Shown one piece after another: positions 17,105 to 26,585 of a stretch of DNA of 64,000 nt (its first letter is position 1; each line of letters starts with the position of its first letter). A model generated the notes under the pieces. It was not told where the DNA came from. It did no database searches and saw only the letters and a list, made by a program, of their open reading frames with translations. The DNA comes from Brenneria nigrifluens DSM 30175 = ATCC 13028 (lineage in GTDB: Bacteria > Pseudomonadota > Gammaproteobacteria > Enterobacterales > Enterobacteriaceae): assembly GCF_005484965.1 (NCBI RefSeq), contig NZ_CP034036.1, positions 2,046,001 through 2,110,000 on the forward strand, given 5' to 3'. The position numbers and the translations under genes are program-made.

Positions 17105-18559
17105 ATGATGTTCACCCAACCTTTTCGTTCCGATGAGAAGACCAAAGACCCAGAGCTGGAGCTAGTGGATTTTGCGTTTAGCCGCATCAAAGACGCGATT
17201 TATATCGTCAATGAAGAGCAGCGTTTTTGTTATGTCAATGAGGCTGCCACCCAGACGCTGGGCTACAGCATTACGGAGTTCATGCATTTGAGCGTGGCCG
17301 ATATCGATCCTGAATGGGGCGCTGAGCATAGCTCACCCGACTGGTTGCAGGAGTACGCGTCGAGCGTGGGCACCACGTTTGAAACCAAACACCTCACCCG
17401 CTATGGCATGACGATTCCGGTTGAGGTCAATTTCACGCATTTCCAACACAGAGGACGTAGCTACAACATGTGTGTAGTCAGAGATATCAGGGAACGTAAA
17501 CATATCGAGCAGTTGGCTTACGCGCGGGAACAAGAGTTTCGCGCGCTGGTTGAGAACACACCGGATTTGATTATCCGCTTCGATCCTAATCTGAATTGCC
17601 TGTATGCCAATCCTGCCAGCCTGAAACATTTGGAATTTACCGTAGAGCAACTTCGGGGCCGAATGATTACGGAATTGTGTGCAATCCGCATGGAACAGCT
17701 GGTGCAGCAGGTTGTCGATACTCGCAGTAGCGCAGAAGGTGAAGTCATGGAAGTGCAGGGGAAAGGTGAGCAACGTCATCACCATATTCATCACATTCGC
17801 TGCGTGCCTGAGTTCGATCAGCACGGTGTGCTGGTTTCCATTTTGACCGTAGGACGGGACATTACGGCCATTCGCTATGCGGAGAAGAAGCTGTCCGATT
17901 CACATATGCAATTGCGTTTACTGGCGCGTCAGCGTGAGATTTCACGCGAGGAAGAGCGTAAGCATATCGCACAGGAGATTCACGATGAGCTGGGGCAGCA
18001 CCTGACCACGATTCGCATGAGCCTGTCGCTGATGCGCATGTGTTTTGCCAAGGAAAATCCAGATATGCAGGCACATTTGCAAAAGTTGATGCAGTTGGCT
18101 GACCAAACGATTCAGGTGGTGCGTAACGTCTCGACTCGACTCAGACCAAATGTTTTGAACATGGGGCTCACGCCTGCGCTGGAATGGCTTTGCGACGAGT
18201 TTAACCGACACTACAGCGCAAACTGCCTGTTGCGAACGCCGGGGGAAACGCTGGTACTTAATGACGAGAGTACCACTGCGGCCTTTCGCGTCGCGCAGGA
18301 GTCGTTGACTAACGTGGCGCGTTACGCCGCCGCCACACAGGTGCTTATTACACTGGAGAATCTGCCGGACTGCGTGGTACTGTGCATTGAGGATAACGGC
18401 AAAGGATTTGATTCTCGTGCAAAGAATAAGAACGCCTTCGGACTCATGAGCATGAAAGAGCGAGGGCGCATGCTGGGAGGTGAGGTCATCATTGAAAGTG
18501 CACCCGGCAAAGGCACGCAGGTGCAGTTAACATTTCCTAAAAATGGCTATATCCGTTAA
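17105..18559 (+). CDS. hrpX: HrpX, PAS-domain sensor histidine kinase
   Basis: A cytoplasmic sensor kinase of 484 aa with no membrane segment. Two PAS domains (about residues 20-130 and 140-260) precede a HisKA_3 dimerisation helix with the phospho-acceptor His293 in EIHDELGQ, then a HATPase domain (N box near 390, G box DNGKGF). AAGGAG lies 6 bp before the ATG at 17105, which is preferred over an ATG at 17099 that abuts it. It phosphorylates HrpY, encoded 35 bp downstream. Confidence 0.93.
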   Translation: MMFTQPFRSDEKTKDPELELVDFAFSRIKDAIYIVNEEQRFCYVNEAATQTLGYSITEFMHLSVADIDPEWGAEHSSPDWLQEYASSVGTTFETKHLTRYGMTIPVEVNFTHFQHRGRSYNMCVVRDIRERKHIEQLAYAREQEFRALVENTPDLIIRFDPNLNCLYANPASLKHLEFTVEQLRGRMITELCAIRMEQLVQQVVDTRSSAEGEVMEVQGKGEQRHHHIHHIRCVPEFDQHGVLVSILTVGRDITAIRYAEKKLSDSHMQLRLLARQREISREEERKHIAQEIHDELGQHLTTIRMSLSLMRMCFAKENPDMQAHLQKLMQLADQTIQVVRNVSTRLRPNVLNMGLTPALEWLCDEFNRHYSANCLLRTPGETLVLNDESTTAAFRVAQESLTNVARYAAATQVLITLENLPDCVVLCIEDNGKGFDSRAKNKNAFGLMSMKERGRMLGGEVIIESAPGKGTQVQLTFPKNGYIR

Positions 18560-18594
18560 TCGCGGGACAAGAATAACAAAGGAAAAAATGAGCG

Positions 18595-19236
18595 ATGGAC
18601 AAACTAATACGTTTAATGATCGCAGACGATCACGTCATCATGCGCGAAGGGCTCAAGCAGATCTTTGCGCTGGATGACTCACTGAGCGTCGTTGCTGAAG
18701 CAGGAAATGGCGCACAGGTGCTGGCGCAGTTGCGCAGCGTGACGCCCGATTTGCTGCTGCTGGATATGTCGATGCCCGGTATTAGCGGTGAAGCGCTGAT
18801 TTCACGCGTGGTGGCGCAATATCCGCGCTTGCCGATTCTGGTGCTCAGCATGTACAGCGAGGCGCAAATTGCACAGCATGCTCTGAAAAGCGGAGCCAGA
18901 GGCTACATTACCAAAGATAAAGACCCGGAGGCGCTGCTGGCGGCCATCCGGCGTGTTGCACAGGGCGCTCGCTATATCGATCACACCATTGCCGAACAGC
19001 TAGTGTTTTCTAATTATACGCAAGACGGTAGGGCCGAGCACGATGTCCTGACGGCCAGAGAGCACCAAATCATGATTTTGTTTGCACAGGGGATGGGGAT
19101 TAATGCTATCGCTAATGAGCTGGCGATCAGCAACAAAACAGTCAGCACCCACAAAGCGCGCCTGATGGAAAAAATGCAGTTCAGTACCAATGTGGAGATC
19201 GTTAAATACGTTTTTAGCAAGAAGCTCATTCCCTAG
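18595..19236 (+). CDS. hrpY: HrpY, NarL/FixJ-type response regulator
   Basis: A 213-aa regulator. The receiver domain has the acidic pocket D11/D12 and the phospho-acceptor D57 (LLLLDMSMPG); the C-terminal LuxR-type helix-turn-helix is around residues 145-205 (LTAREHQIMILFAQGMGINA). In soft-rot and fire-blight bacteria HrpY activates hrpS. It is followed by a strong terminator, so hrpXY is its own operon. Confidence 0.95.
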   Translation: MDKLIRLMIADDHVIMREGLKQIFALDDSLSVVAEAGNGAQVLAQLRSVTPDLLLLDMSMPGISGEALISRVVAQYPRLPILVLSMYSEAQIAQHALKSGARGYITKDKDPEALLAAIRRVAQGARYIDHTIAEQLVFSNYTQDGRAEHDVLTAREHQIMILFAQGMGINAIANELAISNKTVSTHKARLMEKMQFSTNVEIVKYVFSKKLIP

Positions 19237-19272
19237 TAATGGGAACTCGAAGAGGAAAGAAATAACAGCGAT

Positions 19273-19303
19273 AAAGGGATTCAATAGTCGGTGAATCCCT
19301 TTT
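19273..19303 (+). terminator. Rho-independent terminator after hrpY
   Basis: Perfect 11-bp inverted repeat AAAGGGATTCA / TGAATCCCTTT with an 8-nt loop and a short T run, 36 bp past the hrpY stop. The remaining gap to hrpS (up to 19598) must contain the hrpS promoter and HrpY sites, but no clear motif was recognised. Confidence 0.85.
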
Positions 19304-19598
19304 GCTAAGGCTTACGGTTTCCTTACGGTATCTTTTCTTTTTTCTACTAATTGTTTAAGAGAGTAACGGACTGTTTTTGCTCATGTTGGTCACATTTTTG
19401 TAGGTATTTCCCTACAAATTCCTCTGGAATTCCTACCTGATGTTCAGCGATGCCTGATGGTTTCATTATTCAATGGCGGTAATGCTTGTCATCGTTCCAC
19501 CGGTGATGAATCGGTGTGCGCTACGCGGAGAAACGCGGTGGTACGCCCCACGTTATGGAAAGCAGTGAGTTAGCCCATTCGGGCCCCAGGAGTAGTTA

Positions 19599-20621
19599 AT
19601 GAATAATCATTACCGTCAGGACATACAGCGCTATTCATCATTAGGCCATTTATCACGAGAAAAGCCATCATTAGACTTGTCGGGACATTCCACGCACACG
19701 ACTGATGATATTCACTCATCGCTGTCGCCAATCATCAATGTTATTGCCCCCCTCAATGTTGATATCGTGCTTGAAGGTGAAACTGGCACAGGGAAAGACA
19801 CGCTGGCGAATCGCATTCACCAACTTTCTCAATGCAGCGGCCCTCTGGTCGCAGTGAACTGTGCGGCCGTACCGGAAAATTTGGCCGAAAGCGAATTGTT
19901 TGGCGTGGTCTCGGGTGCTTATACCGGTGCGAACCGCTCTCGCGCCGGTTATCTGGAAAGTGCGGACAAAGGGATCCTGTTTCTGGATGAGATCGACAGT
20001 ATGCCCATGACACTGCAAGCCAAGATGTTACGCGTGCTGGAAAGTCGTGGCGTTAAGCGACTGGGGAGCACCCAGTTCACACCCGTGGATATGCGCGTAA
20101 TTGTGGCGACACAAACGCCGCTGCTGCAACTGGTAGAAAAAGGGTTGTTTCGCCGCGATCTCTATTTCCGTCTGGATACGGTAAAGATTCAACTGCCGAC
20201 GCTGCGTTCCCGTAGCGATCTCATTCTGCCGCTGTTCCAGCGTTTTAGTCAGGAAGCGGCGATACGCCTGAGAATGGCTCTGCCGCCGATGACGGCGGAA
20301 ATCTATGAGCAGCTGTTGACCCATAGCTGGCCGGGCAATATTCGCGAGCTGAAAGCGGCGGCGGACCGATGGGCGCTGGGGCTGTCACCACTAGCTGAAA
20401 TCCAGCCGCTACTGCACTTGCGCCCTTTACAATTAAAAGACCGTTTAAAACGGATTGAAAAATTTCTGATTCAGGATGCGCTACGCCGCCACGACCACTG
20501 CATTGACGATGTCATTGTGGAACTGGGGATCCCCAAACGAACGCTCTATCACCGCCTGAAAGTGCTGAATGTGACGGTGCGAGAAATGTGCGCAGGGGGC
20601 GGGGAAGCGTGTCAGGCATGA
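19599..20621 (+). CDS. hrpS: HrpS, sigma-54 enhancer-binding activator
   Basis: A 340-aa AAA+ activator without an N-terminal receiver domain, as usual for HrpS. Walker A GETGTGKD is at 60-67, the sigma-54 contact loop GAYTGA at 106-111 (the common F is Y), Walker B GILFLDEID at 125-133, and the arginine-rich RRDLYFRL follows. The C-terminal Fis-type helix-turn-helix is about 300-325 (ELGIPKRTLYHRL). It activates the hrpL promoter. CCAGGAG precedes the start. Confidence 0.97.
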   Translation: MNNHYRQDIQRYSSLGHLSREKPSLDLSGHSTHTTDDIHSSLSPIINVIAPLNVDIVLEGETGTGKDTLANRIHQLSQCSGPLVAVNCAAVPENLAESELFGVVSGAYTGANRSRAGYLESADKGILFLDEIDSMPMTLQAKMLRVLESRGVKRLGSTQFTPVDMRVIVATQTPLLQLVEKGLFRRDLYFRLDTVKIQLPTLRSRSDLILPLFQRFSQEAAIRLRMALPPMTAEIYEQLLTHSWPGNIRELKAAADRWALGLSPLAEIQPLLHLRPLQLKDRLKRIEKFLIQDALRRHDHCIDDVIVELGIPKRTLYHRLKVLNVTVREMCAGGGEACQA

Positions 20622-20897
20622 ATGCCGATCGTGTACCTGCCGGGATACTGTAGCTGATGGCGGCAGGCCTACTTTTGCTGGTAGACCTGCTGTCAGATTA
20701 CACCGCTTCTATCGGTGGACACTGATAGTGATGGATATCTGGTAGATCGCGCAATGCTACCGCTTTACTGAAATACCATCCAACGTTTTCTATTGTTCTA
20801 AAAGAAAATCCATGACGACTAACGGTCGGAAACACAGATAAAACCAGGCTAGTTCTTCCCCTCACCTCGCCATTGCTGAAAGAATTTGCTTTCAGTT
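20622..20897. other. Intergenic region hrpS-hrpA without a supported gene
   Basis: This stretch between hrpS and the hrpA promoter holds no recognisable gene. A leftward open frame of 74 codons (20698-20922) runs into the hrpA hrp box and has no visible ribosome site or family match. It could be a remnant or chance. Confidence 0.4.
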
Positions 20898-20925
20898 GGA
20901 ACTCACAGACCCGCTCTCCCACTTA
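20898..20925 (+). promoter_or_regulatory. hrp box of the hrpA operon
   Basis: GGAACT-N15-CCACTTA, one mismatch to the HrpL consensus, 76 bp before the hrpA ATG. It drives hrpA-hrpB-hrcJ-hrpD-hrpE. Confidence 0.9.
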
Positions 20926-21001
20926 ATGAATGAACAAGATGACTGTATGTACAGCATGACAGTTCACTACCGTAAACATTCATCATATTTGGAGATATAT
21001 C

Positions 21002-21208
21002 ATGGCTTTAGGACTTTCTCAGGTTGCATCTCAGGCGGCTTCTCAGACTCTGGATACCGCAATGGCTGGTTCTCTGACTCGTGCAGCTGGCGCTCAGGCA
21101 CAGAAAATTGCGCTGGATACGGAAAACTCTATTCTGGATGGCCAGATGGATTCTGCATCCAAATCGCTGAACTCCGGGCAGAAAGCAGCGAAGGCCATCC
21201 AGTTCTGA
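21002..21208 (+). CDS. hrpA: HrpA, Hrp pilus subunit
   Basis: A 68-aa secreted pilin, the main component of the extracellular Hrp pilus that carries harpins and effectors. The sequence is Ala/Ser/Gln-rich without Cys, with a helical C-terminus (SASKSLNSGQKAAKAIQF), as in Erwinia HrpA. GGAG lies 7 bp before the ATG. It is directly behind its own hrp box, consistent with high expression. Confidence 0.95.
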   Translation: MALGLSQVASQAASQTLDTAMAGSLTRAAGAQAQKIALDTENSILDGQMDSASKSLNSGQKAAKAIQF

Positions 21209-21274
21209 TTGTGAGTCAACGAGCCGGAGCACTGCTCCGGCTTTATTTACCCCGTCCGCGATGGAATCCACACC

Positions 21275-21646
21275 ATGAAAATCAACCACGCTACTACGCA
21301 GCCTCAGCCGGGAGATGCTCCGCTGGCGGACAACGGTTCGTCTTTTTCCTTTTCTGCCAATGATCAGGACGTTTCCTGGTTTAGCGCGGCGCTGTCGCCG
21401 GCAGCGATGACGGCGGAAAGTGGTAATAGTCAGTGGCTAGGCGCGCTGGCGGAAAAATCTCAGGGACTGAATAGCGTTTTCAAATCCGCTGAACGCGATG
21501 TCAGCCAGTCGATGCGATCCAACAATCCCAAGGACGTGCTGGATGCGACCCGAACGCTGTCGTCGTTCTATTTGGAAAGTCTGCTGAGTGCCAAATTGGT
21601 GGCAAAAAGTGTGCAAAGTCTGGAAAAACTCACCAACTTACAGTAG
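21275..21646 (+). CDS. hrpB: HrpB, T3SS inner rod protein (SctI)
   Basis: A 123-aa early secreted protein between hrpA and hrcJ. The C-terminal third is helical (TLSSFYLESLLSAKLVAKSVQSL), typical of the rod family that links the export gate to the pilus base. The ribosome site is weak, suggesting coupling to hrpA translation. Confidence 0.92.
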   Translation: MKINHATTQPQPGDAPLADNGSSFSFSANDQDVSWFSAALSPAAMTAESGNSQWLGALAEKSQGLNSVFKSAERDVSQSMRSNNPKDVLDATRTLSSFYLESLLSAKLVAKSVQSLEKLTNLQ

Positions 21647-21652
21647 CAGCCT

Positions 21653-22420
21653 ATGAAAATCGATAAGCGAGTGTTTCTTCTGCTGATCGGGTTATTGGCT
21701 GGCTGCGGCGAGCCGATTGAGCTGAATCGCGGGCTGTCGGAAAACGATGCCAACGAGGCGATTTCGATGCTTGGCCGCTATCAGATCGGCGCGGAGAAAC
21801 GGGTGGACAAAACCGGCGTTACGCTGGTGATTGATGCAAAAAACATGGAACGCGCCGTCAATATTCTTAATGCGGCGGGTTTACCAAAGCAATCGCGCAC
21901 CAATCTGGGGGAGGTCTTTCAGAAAAGCGGCGTGATCTCAACGCCGTTGGAAGAGCGCGCCCGCTATATCTACGCCCTGTCGCAGGAAGTTGAAGCGACG
22001 CTGGCGCAGATCGACGGCGTTCTGGTGGCGCGAGTGCATGTGGTGTTGCCCGAGCGTATCGCGCCCGGTGAGCCGGTTCAGCCCGCTTCAGCGGCGGTGT
22101 TTATTAAATATCGAGCCGAACTTGAACCGGATGGGATGGAGCCGCGTATCCGCCGGATGGTGGCCAGCAGCATTCCCGGCCTGTCTGGTAAGGACGATAA
22201 AGAACTGGCGATTGTTTTTGTTCCGGCAGAACCGTATCAAGACACGATTCCCGTTGTGACACTGGGGCCGTTCACGCTGACGCAGGATGAAATGCGGCGC
22301 TGGCAGTGGAGCGCAGGGCTGTTTGGTCTGATGCTGGCAGGCCTATTGGGCTGGCGCATTGGCGCGCCTTACCTACGGCAATGGCAGCAGAAAAAAGCGA
22401 GGGCGTCGTCGTCACAATGA
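21653..22420 (+). CDS. hrcJ: HrcJ, T3SS inner-membrane ring lipoprotein (SctJ)
   Basis: A 255-aa YscJ/FliF-family protein. A lipobox signal peptide (LLIGLLAGC, Cys at about 18) anchors it. Two ring-building motif domains follow (AVNILNAAGLPKQ; VARVHVVLPERIAPGEP), and one C-terminal membrane helix (about 215-240). It forms the 24-subunit periplasmic ring with HrpQ. It starts 6 bp after hrpB and overlaps hrpD (ATGA). Confidence 0.97.
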   Translation: MKIDKRVFLLLIGLLAGCGEPIELNRGLSENDANEAISMLGRYQIGAEKRVDKTGVTLVIDAKNMERAVNILNAAGLPKQSRTNLGEVFQKSGVISTPLEERARYIYALSQEVEATLAQIDGVLVARVHVVLPERIAPGEPVQPASAAVFIKYRAELEPDGMEPRIRRMVASSIPGLSGKDDKELAIVFVPAEPYQDTIPVVTLGPFTLTQDEMRRWQWSAGLFGLMLAGLLGWRIGAPYLRQWQQKKARASSSQ

Positions 22421-23025
22421 CAACACAAGAGCAAAGCAGTGGGAGCGAAGCGGGCGACATCACTTCGCTTGCGTGGCTGATCTGGTGGGTAGAGGGATGT
22501 CTGCTACAAGCGGATTCCAGCTGGTGGAACCAAGGTATTATGTTGCCCGATTCACCACGGCGTAGTGATTGGTTGCATGTGAATGCCGTGCAGCTTAATC
22601 GCTATTTTTCTCTGCCGCTGGTGTTGCCGCCAGATCAGCATGCCTCGCTAATGCAGTTGGGAATGCTGGATACGGCGCAGCGGGAAACGGTGTTGCGTCT
22701 GATGATGTGGGTTTGCCAACCTAGACGTAACCCGGAACACACTGATGCTGAGGCCATATGGTGTGAGCGACTGGCAAAGGCGTTGCGCCCGGGTTTATGG
22801 CTGCCGCCACAGGTTACATTTTTGGCTTCATCGCCGTCGACCTGCTATCAGGATGCGTTGATGCTGCTGCGCATTCGCTATGGCGAAGCGTGCTGGCCGC
22901 GCTTGCGGTTGCTCTTTCCCCGAGACTGGGGAAATCACGATCATCTCCCGTCGGTGTCATTACCCGCTGCCCGACTAAATGCGCTGTGCGACGCCCTCAT
23001 CTGGAAGGCGTCAGCCTCCACCTAG
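22417..23025 (+). CDS. hrpD: HrpD, T3SS sorting-platform accessory protein (SctK family)
   Basis: A 202-aa cytoplasmic protein, identified by position between hrcJ and hrpE and by its Trp/Leu-rich body. The ATGA overlap with hrcJ fixes the start. The frame stops at 23025, but another frame continues from about 22995 to 23120 with plausible protein sequence (HLGLPYGYFAWFLAARRF) and would overlap the hrpE start, as the other genes of this operon do. The gene may therefore carry a small frameshift near its 3' end. Confidence 0.82.
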   Translation: MTTQEQSSGSEAGDITSLAWLIWWVEGCLLQADSSWWNQGIMLPDSPRRSDWLHVNAVQLNRYFSLPLVLPPDQHASLMQLGMLDTAQRETVLRLMMWVCQPRRNPEHTDAEAIWCERLAKALRPGLWLPPQVTFLASSPSTCYQDALMLLRIRYGEACWPRLRLLFPRDWGNHDHLPSVSLPAARLNALCDALIWKASAST

Positions 23026-23113
23026 GTTTGCCCTATGGTTATTTCGCGTGGTTTCTGGCCGCACGCCGTTTTTTATCTCAACCAAATTTCACTTCGTACA
23101 GTAAGGATGAAGC

Positions 23114-23713
23114 ATGCTGACGACAAAGACGTTTGCGACATTACCCGGCGCAAGTCGGGATGACGCGGTGATTATCCCGGCGGAGCGGGTTGCCGCACAT
23201 CGGCGCTGTCGGACACTCTGGGAAGAGGCCAATGTGCAGGCCGATACGATCGTGGCGCAGGCGCATGAACATGCCAGAACGCTCTGTGAGCAGGCGGTAG
23301 AAAACGCAGAAGCAACGTTCTGGCAGCAGGCAAACGCGCTATTGCAAGGTATTCGGCAAGACAGGGAGCACCTTGAGCAGACCATGGTTACACAAGCCGG
23401 ACAGCTGCTGCGCGATGCGCTGGCGCATTTGCTGGATAAAACGCCTGCGCCGTCGCGTTATCACGCTTTGCTGCGGCAGTTGTTGAAGCAACAGCAAGGG
23501 GAGATCCGGGGAACGCTGTACTGCCATCCCGCCCAGCTTACCGATGTACAGCACTGGCTGGACGGGCATCCGCATCTGGAGTGGCGTCTCGCCAGCGATG
23601 AGATGCTGGATAACGATGCCATGAAGCTGATTACGGCGCATGGTGTAATGTCGTTAAGCTGGCGGCGGGCGGCACAGCTGCTCATTCCTCCCGATCACGC
23701 CGCCGCTATGTGA
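23114..23713 (+). CDS. hrpE: HrpE, T3SS ATPase regulator (SctL)
   Basis: A 199-aa FliH/YscL-family stator. An N-terminal helical stretch rich in Ala, Glu and Gln (WEEANVQADTIVAQAHEHAR) forms the elongated coil, and the C-terminal domain binds HrcN. GTAAGGATG lies upstream of the start. Last gene of the hrpA operon. Confidence 0.92.
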   Translation: MLTTKTFATLPGASRDDAVIIPAERVAAHRRCRTLWEEANVQADTIVAQAHEHARTLCEQAVENAEATFWQQANALLQGIRQDREHLEQTMVTQAGQLLRDALAHLLDKTPAPSRYHALLRQLLKQQQGEIRGTLYCHPAQLTDVQHWLDGHPHLEWRLASDEMLDNDAMKLITAHGVMSLSWRRAAQLLIPPDHAAAM

Positions 23714-23731
23714 AACCATCATTTGCCGTTG

Positions 23732-23759
23732 GGAACTGCATGCTGGGGTTAGCCACTCA
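23732..23759 (+). promoter_or_regulatory. hrp box of the hrpF operon
   Basis: GGAACT-N15-CCACTCA, one mismatch to consensus, 19 bp after the hrpE stop and 82 bp before hrpF. It gives hrpF-hrpG-hrcC-hrpT-hrpV its own HrpL promoter. Confidence 0.9.
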
Positions 23760-23840
23760 CTATCAGGTCAATGACGAGAACTTTTAGGTTAATGACCCAA
23801 ACCGTTTTGTGAGGAAAATACCTTGTGAGGAGAGAGAGCT

Positions 23841-24065
23841 ATGTCCCTTAACCCAATTCAGCGCCGCCTTGATGCGCACCTGGTCGATTCGCAGCAACAG
23901 CTGGATGATATTGCACTGAATGTTGCCGAAGGCGGTGCCAGTCAGGCGGATAGTTACGCTTTTTTTGAAGCCAGTATGGATTATTCCAATGCCAGTTGGG
24001 CTGTCGGGCAGCTGTTGAGCGTTAAACACGGTTTGGCAAAGGCCATCATCAATGACTTCAACTGA
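23841..24065 (+). CDS. hrpF: HrpF, small T3SS protein
   Basis: A 74-aa acidic helical protein, first gene of the operon behind a strong GAGGAGAGAG ribosome site. Group I HrpF proteins of this size are needed for secretion and resemble small pilus/needle-associated or chaperone-like proteins; the exact role is unsettled. Its stop overlaps hrpG by 14 bp. Confidence 0.9.
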   Translation: MSLNPIQRRLDAHLVDSQQQLDDIALNVAEGGASQADSYAFFEASMDYSNASWAVGQLLSVKHGLAKAIINDFN

Positions 24066-24486
24066 TGTAGCCGCGATGTTGGAACACTGGCTAAACGGCG
24101 GAACATCGATGCTGAAACTGGAGATTGACGGTGGCGCGGTGACCATTGTGCGGCAGTCTTCAGGTGTGGCGTGCAGCGCAGCCATTCCGCTGCCTGTGTT
24201 GCCGGATGAACTGATGCTGACACGGGCATTACAGCTGGCCGACGCGGCTCACGCACAGTTTGAGGATGCAACAGCGGTACTTTCGCTCTCACCGCAGGAT
24301 GACCAGTTGTGGCTATGGATGCGGCCCGATGCCGATGACGTCATGCAGCTGTGCCGCAGTTTGGAAACCTTACTTAACCAACGGGACGTCTGGCTGAGCC
24401 TGCTCGCGCCGCGCGTGAAAATGCCGGTTTCCGCTCCACTGAATCTGAACACGCTGGCTTTTTTGCAAGGAGAACGACATGCGTAA
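24052..24486 (+). CDS. hrpG: HrpG, T3SS chaperone-like regulator
   Basis: A 144-aa acidic protein with a fold pattern like class I T3SS chaperones. In group I systems HrpG binds HrpV and so relieves HrpV inhibition of HrpS. Here hrpG and hrpV lie in the same operon, which supports that pairing. It overlaps hrpF and hrcC. Confidence 0.9.
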   Translation: MTSTDVAAMLEHWLNGGTSMLKLEIDGGAVTIVRQSSGVACSAAIPLPVLPDELMLTRALQLADAAHAQFEDATAVLSLSPQDDQLWLWMRPDADDVMQLCRSLETLLNQRDVWLSLLAPRVKMPVSAPLNLNTLAFLQGERHA

Positions 24487-26548
24487 GGGATGGGTACGTA
24501 ATCGATCGTATAGCACGCTGCTGGCGATCTATCGCTGGTTTTGCTGGGCGGTGGTACTAATGGGGATTATCCCGGTGAACGGGATGATTTCGCTGGCGCA
24601 CGCCGCCACGCCACCCGACTGGAATAAGGGGGCGTATGCGTATTCTGCTGAGCAGACGCAGCTGTCTGCCATTTTGACGGATTTCGCCAACAGCCACGGC
24701 GTAGATTTGGTGCTGGGCAACATTACGGACAATGAGGTTACGGCGAAAATCCGTGCGGATACTCCCACGCTATTTCTCGACAGGCTGGCGCTGGAGCATC
24801 GCTTTCAGTGGTTCGTGTATAACAATGCGCTGTATGTCAGCCCGCAGGATGAACAGGCTTCGGTACGCCTGGAAATCTCCCCTGATGCTGCGCCCGATAT
24901 TAAGCAGGCACTCAGTGGTATCGGGTTGCTCGACTCGCGCTTCGGATGGGGGGAATTACCTGAGGAGGGCGTAGTGCTGGTTACCGGGCCGCAGGCGTAT
25001 ATCGATCTGATCCGTAATTTCAGCCAGCAGCGGGAAAAGCAGGACGAACGGCGCAAGGTGATGATTTTCCCGCTGCGCTATGCCTCGGTATCTGATCGGA
25101 CGCTGCAATACCGCGATCAAAAAGTCACGATCCCCGGTGTCGCGACCATCCTTAATGAACTGATGGATGGTCAGCGTGCGGCACCCGCGGGAGCCTCCGG
25201 GCCGATGCCCGTGCAGCCTGATACGGGAATGGAAGCGATGCGGGACAGCACGCGTTCGCTGATGACTCGACTGGCAACCCGCAATAGCCCGGGGCGCAGC
25301 GGTGAGGCGTCAGGCCGCGTGACGCTAAGCGGCAAGATTTCTGCCGATGTACGCAATAATGCGCTGTTGATTCGGGATGATGAAAAACGCCGTGCAGAGT
25401 ATCAGCAGCTCGTCGAGCATATCGACGTACCGCAAAATCTGGTCAACATTGATGCCATTATTCTGGATGTGGATCGTACCGCGCTGTCGCGGCTGGAAGC
25501 GAACTGGCAGGCGCAGCTCGGCAATGTGAGTGCGGGCAGCACCATGATGATGGGGCGGAGTACCCTGTTTGTCAGCGATTTCAAACGTTTCTTCGCCGAT
25601 ATTCAGGCATTGGAGGGAGAAGGTACCGCCTCTATTGTCGCCAACCCTTCCGTATTGACGCTGGAAAACCAGCCCGCGATTGTCGACTTCAGCCGGACGG
25701 CATTTATTACGGCAACGGGCGAGCGCGTCGCGGACATTCAACCAGTGACGGCGGGGACTAGTCTGCAAGTGACGCCGCGAGTGATCGGTGAAGGCGCGCA
25801 GCGCAGTATCCAACTGGTTATCGACATCGAAGACGGTCAGGTCGAGACGGGGCGTGAAGGTGAGGCATCGGGCGTGAAGCGTGGCACCGTCAGCACGCAG
25901 GCACTGATTGGCGAGAACCGTGCGCTGGTTTTGGGCGGTTTTCACGTTGAGGAGAGCGGTGACCGCGATCGCCGTATTCCGATCCTCGGGGATATTCCAC
26001 TACTGGGAAAACTGTTTACCTCGACGCGTCATGAAGTCTCGCGCCGTGAGCGCCTGTTTATTCTTACGCCGCATCTGGTCGGCGATCAAACCGATCCCAC
26101 ACGCTATGTTTCCTCTGCCAATCGTCAGCAGTTGAATGGCGCCATGAACCGCGTGGCGCAGCGTAACGGCAAAACAGATCTCTATAGCCTGATTGAAAGC
26201 GCGTTTCGCGATCTTGCCAGCCGTCAACTTCCTGCCGGGTTTCAGGCCGACAGCAAAGGTGCGCGATTGGGAGAGGTGTGCCGCTCACAGCCGGGCCTGA
26301 TCTATGACAGTTCGCGCTATCAGTGGTACGGCAACGGTCAGGTACGCCTGAGTGTCGGCGTGGTGCGTAACGGCGGTACTCAGCCGCAACGTTTTGATGA
26401 AGCAGCCTGCGCCAGCAGTCGTACGCTGGCGGTGGCTGTGTGGCCGAAAACGACGCTGGCACCGGGGGAGTCCAGTGAGGTTTTTCTTGCCTTGCAGCCT
26501 GCGCTAACGCCCCAGCCAACCCGGCGTAACGTGCTGATATCTCAGTAG
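24479..26548 (+). CDS. hrcC: HrcC, T3SS outer-membrane secretin (SctC)
   Basis: A 689-aa secretin. A long signal peptide ends near residue 42 (MISLAHAA). N-terminal N0/N1 domains, an N3-like domain interrupted by a Gly/Pro/Met-rich insert (about 235-285), then the secretin core with VTLSGKISADVRNNALLIRD and the C-terminal signature ALVLGGFHVEESGDRDRRIP. It forms the outer-membrane ring through which the pilus emerges. AAGGAGAA precedes the start inside the hrpG end. Confidence 0.97.
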   Translation: MRKGWVRNRSYSTLLAIYRWFCWAVVLMGIIPVNGMISLAHAATPPDWNKGAYAYSAEQTQLSAILTDFANSHGVDLVLGNITDNEVTAKIRADTPTLFLDRLALEHRFQWFVYNNALYVSPQDEQASVRLEISPDAAPDIKQALSGIGLLDSRFGWGELPEEGVVLVTGPQAYIDLIRNFSQQREKQDERRKVMIFPLRYASVSDRTLQYRDQKVTIPGVATILNELMDGQRAAPAGASGPMPVQPDTGMEAMRDSTRSLMTRLATRNSPGRSGEASGRVTLSGKISADVRNNALLIRDDEKRRAEYQQLVEHIDVPQNLVNIDAIILDVDRTALSRLEANWQAQLGNVSAGSTMMMGRSTLFVSDFKRFFADIQALEGEGTASIVANPSVLTLENQPAIVDFSRTAFITATGERVADIQPVTAGTSLQVTPRVIGEGAQRSIQLVIDIEDGQVETGREGEASGVKRGTVSTQALIGENRALVLGGFHVEESGDRDRRIPILGDIPLLGKLFTSTRHEVSRRERLFILTPHLVGDQTDPTRYVSSANRQQLNGAMNRVAQRNGKTDLYSLIESAFRDLASRQLPAGFQADSKGARLGEVCRSQPGLIYDSSRYQWYGNGQVRLSVGVVRNGGTQPQRFDEAACASSRTLAVAVWPKTTLAPGESSEVFLALQPALTPQPTRRNVLISQ

Positions 26549-26585
26549 CGATCTCTCGGTTTGGTGATAAAGGTGGGGATTTTGT

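Noticed and set aside
20698..20922. Leftward 74-codon frame between hrpS and hrpA
   Set aside because: It begins inside the hrpA promoter box, has no ribosome site and no family match.
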